Of a stretch of 5,939 bases of DNA, positions 5,633 to 5,939 are shown one piece after another; positions within the stretch are counted from its first letter, which is position 1; each line of letters starts with the position of its first letter. Source of the DNA: DATKQI01 sp035532755 (GTDB lineage Bacteria > Pseudomonadota > Alphaproteobacteria > Acetobacterales > Acetobacteraceae); assembly GCA_035532755.1 (NCBI GenBank), contig DATKQI010000356.1:1-5939 (forward strand), given 5' to 3'. The notes beneath the pieces are model-generated. The model was not told the DNA's origin, searched no databases, and worked only from the letters and a program-made list of their open reading frames with translations. Made by a program: the position numbers and the translations under genes.

Positions 5633-5654
5633 AATGTAGATATGTTACTACATT
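5633..5654. promoter_or_regulatory. Operator palindrome of the vapBC operon
   Basis: A perfect inverted repeat: AATGTAG at 5633-5639 and CTACATT at 5648-5654 with an 8-base AT-rich spacer. It stands in the only AT-rich patch of the right half, 24 bases upstream of the antitoxin ATG, and covers the predicted -10 box and part of the -35/-10 spacer. Phd/YefM antitoxins bind palindromes of this kind to repress their own operon, so the position fits autoregulation. Binding itself is inferred. Confidence 0.7.
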
Positions 5655-5665
5655 TGGCGCGGCAA
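5637..5665 (-). promoter_or_regulatory. Predicted sigma-70-type promoter for vapBC
   Basis: On the - strand there is TTGCCG (5665-5660), a 17-base spacer, and TATCTA (5642-5637). The boxes match the consensus at four of six positions each, and spacing is ideal. The start of transcription would fall around 5630, just before the ribosome site at 5618-5622. The operator palindrome overlaps the -10 box. Confidence 0.5.
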
Positions 5666-5705
5666 GGGGAGAGGGACATGCACACCGGGACGCAACCCGA
5701 AATCC

Positions 5706-5765
5706 GCCCAGGCCGGCGACTTGAAAGCCTGGACCCCGGCCTTCGCCGGGGTGACGGGTGGGGGC
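5706..5765 (+). repeat. REP-like palindromic unit between the antiporter and vapBC
   Basis: Starts GCCCAGGCCGGCGACTTGAA, nearly identical to 324-343, then GCCTGG and a perfect 8-bp stem: ACCCCGGC at 5733-5740, loop CTTC, GCCGGGGT at 5745-5752. The tail is GACGGGTGGGGGCGG. It lies between the antiporter stop and the vapBC promoter, so transcripts leaving the antiporter gene would carry the hairpin at their 3' end. It could slow exonucleases or act as a weak terminator, but no T-run follows. Confidence 0.7.
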
Positions 5766-5803
5766 GGAGCGAAGGGTGAGGGATCGGCAAGGCTCCCGAT
5801 GGT

Positions 5804-5939
5804 TCACCCCGCCAGAACCAGCCCCACGAACACCGGATACCCCGCCAGCAGAATCGCCGCTTCGACACGGCCGAGCCGCCGGCGGCGCGCGGCGAGCAGA
5901 ACCACCAGCGCGAGGGCCGCCACCATCATGACCAGCGGC
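5804..5939 (-). CDS. C-terminal end of a CaCA-type calcium/sodium antiporter (partial)
   Basis: The last 44 codons of a gene that enters from the right edge and stops at TGA (5806-5804). The visible peptide has a hydrophobic helix (PLVMMVAALALVVLLAA), a basic loop RRRRLGRVEAA, and a second hydrophobic helix ILLAGYPVFVGLVLAG. The order helix, then 'RRxxLGRxEG', then 'LLxGYxxYL' is typical of the end of bacterial CaCA-family exchangers (YrbG-like), which move calcium outward against sodium. The fragment is short and hydrophobic, so another membrane transporter is possible. The gene is on the same strand as vapBC but separated from it by about 140 bases with a repeat and a promoter. Confidence 0.6.
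   Translation of the reverse strand, partial: PLVMMVAALALVVLLAARRRRLGRVEAAILLAGYPVFVGLVLAG

Noticed and set aside
5610..5807. N-terminal extension of the antitoxin to 5807
   Set aside because: It would translate the operator and the REP-like unit (giving RHPGEGRGPGF, a peptide typical of such repeats), and the family N-terminus starts at the ATG at 5609.

Overview
The window is a very GC-rich stretch (visibly about 70% G+C) of an alphaproteobacterial type. Its codon preference, and copies of a short palindromic repeat built around GCCTGGACCCCGGC, recall Sphingomonadales (Erythrobacteraceae or Sphingomonadaceae). That placement is an inference from style, not from a marker gene.

Layout. Positions 1-377 carry no convincing gene: about 60 AT-richer bases, then a cluster of palindromic REP-like units, two of them head to head. 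From about position 378 to 4404 six genes run tightly packed on the + strand. The first three look like a phage- or plasmid-type replication block: a short protein resembling the helical C-terminal tail of primases, a RepA-like hexameric helicase ATPase (AAA_25 type), and a DUF6362-like protein with a probable C-terminal helix-turn-helix. The next three are a two-helix membrane protein, an ImmA/IrrE-type zinc peptidase, and a protein-L-isoaspartate methyltransferase-like enzyme of the INNGEP subfamily.

From 4415 to the right end everything is on the - strand. Read in the direction of transcription: the last 44 codons of a probable CaCA-type calcium/sodium antiporter, another REP-like unit, a promoter with an overlapping operator palindrome, a Phd/YefM-type antitoxin, a VapC/FitB-type PIN toxin, and an isoprenylcysteine carboxyl methyltransferase (ICMT)-family membrane protein. 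The ICMT gene meets the + strand methyltransferase gene tail to tail with only 10 bases between the stop codons.

How it fits together. The helicase, primase-tail and DUF6362 genes appear to be the remains, or one edge, of a mobile replication module. No integrase, terminase, origin or complete primase is visible here. The membrane protein and ImmA-like peptidase form a close pair with no visible repressor partner. The vapB-vapC pair is a standard self-regulated toxin-antitoxin operon that probably reads on into the ICMT gene. The most unusual details are the primase-like gene whose reading frame begins inside the REP cluster, and a long hairpin inside the low-complexity N-terminus of the DUF6362-like gene, flanked by a duplicated HGAF peptide and copies of GCATGGCGC. 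I found no clearly new biological system. The membrane protein/ImmA pair is the best candidate for undescribed function.
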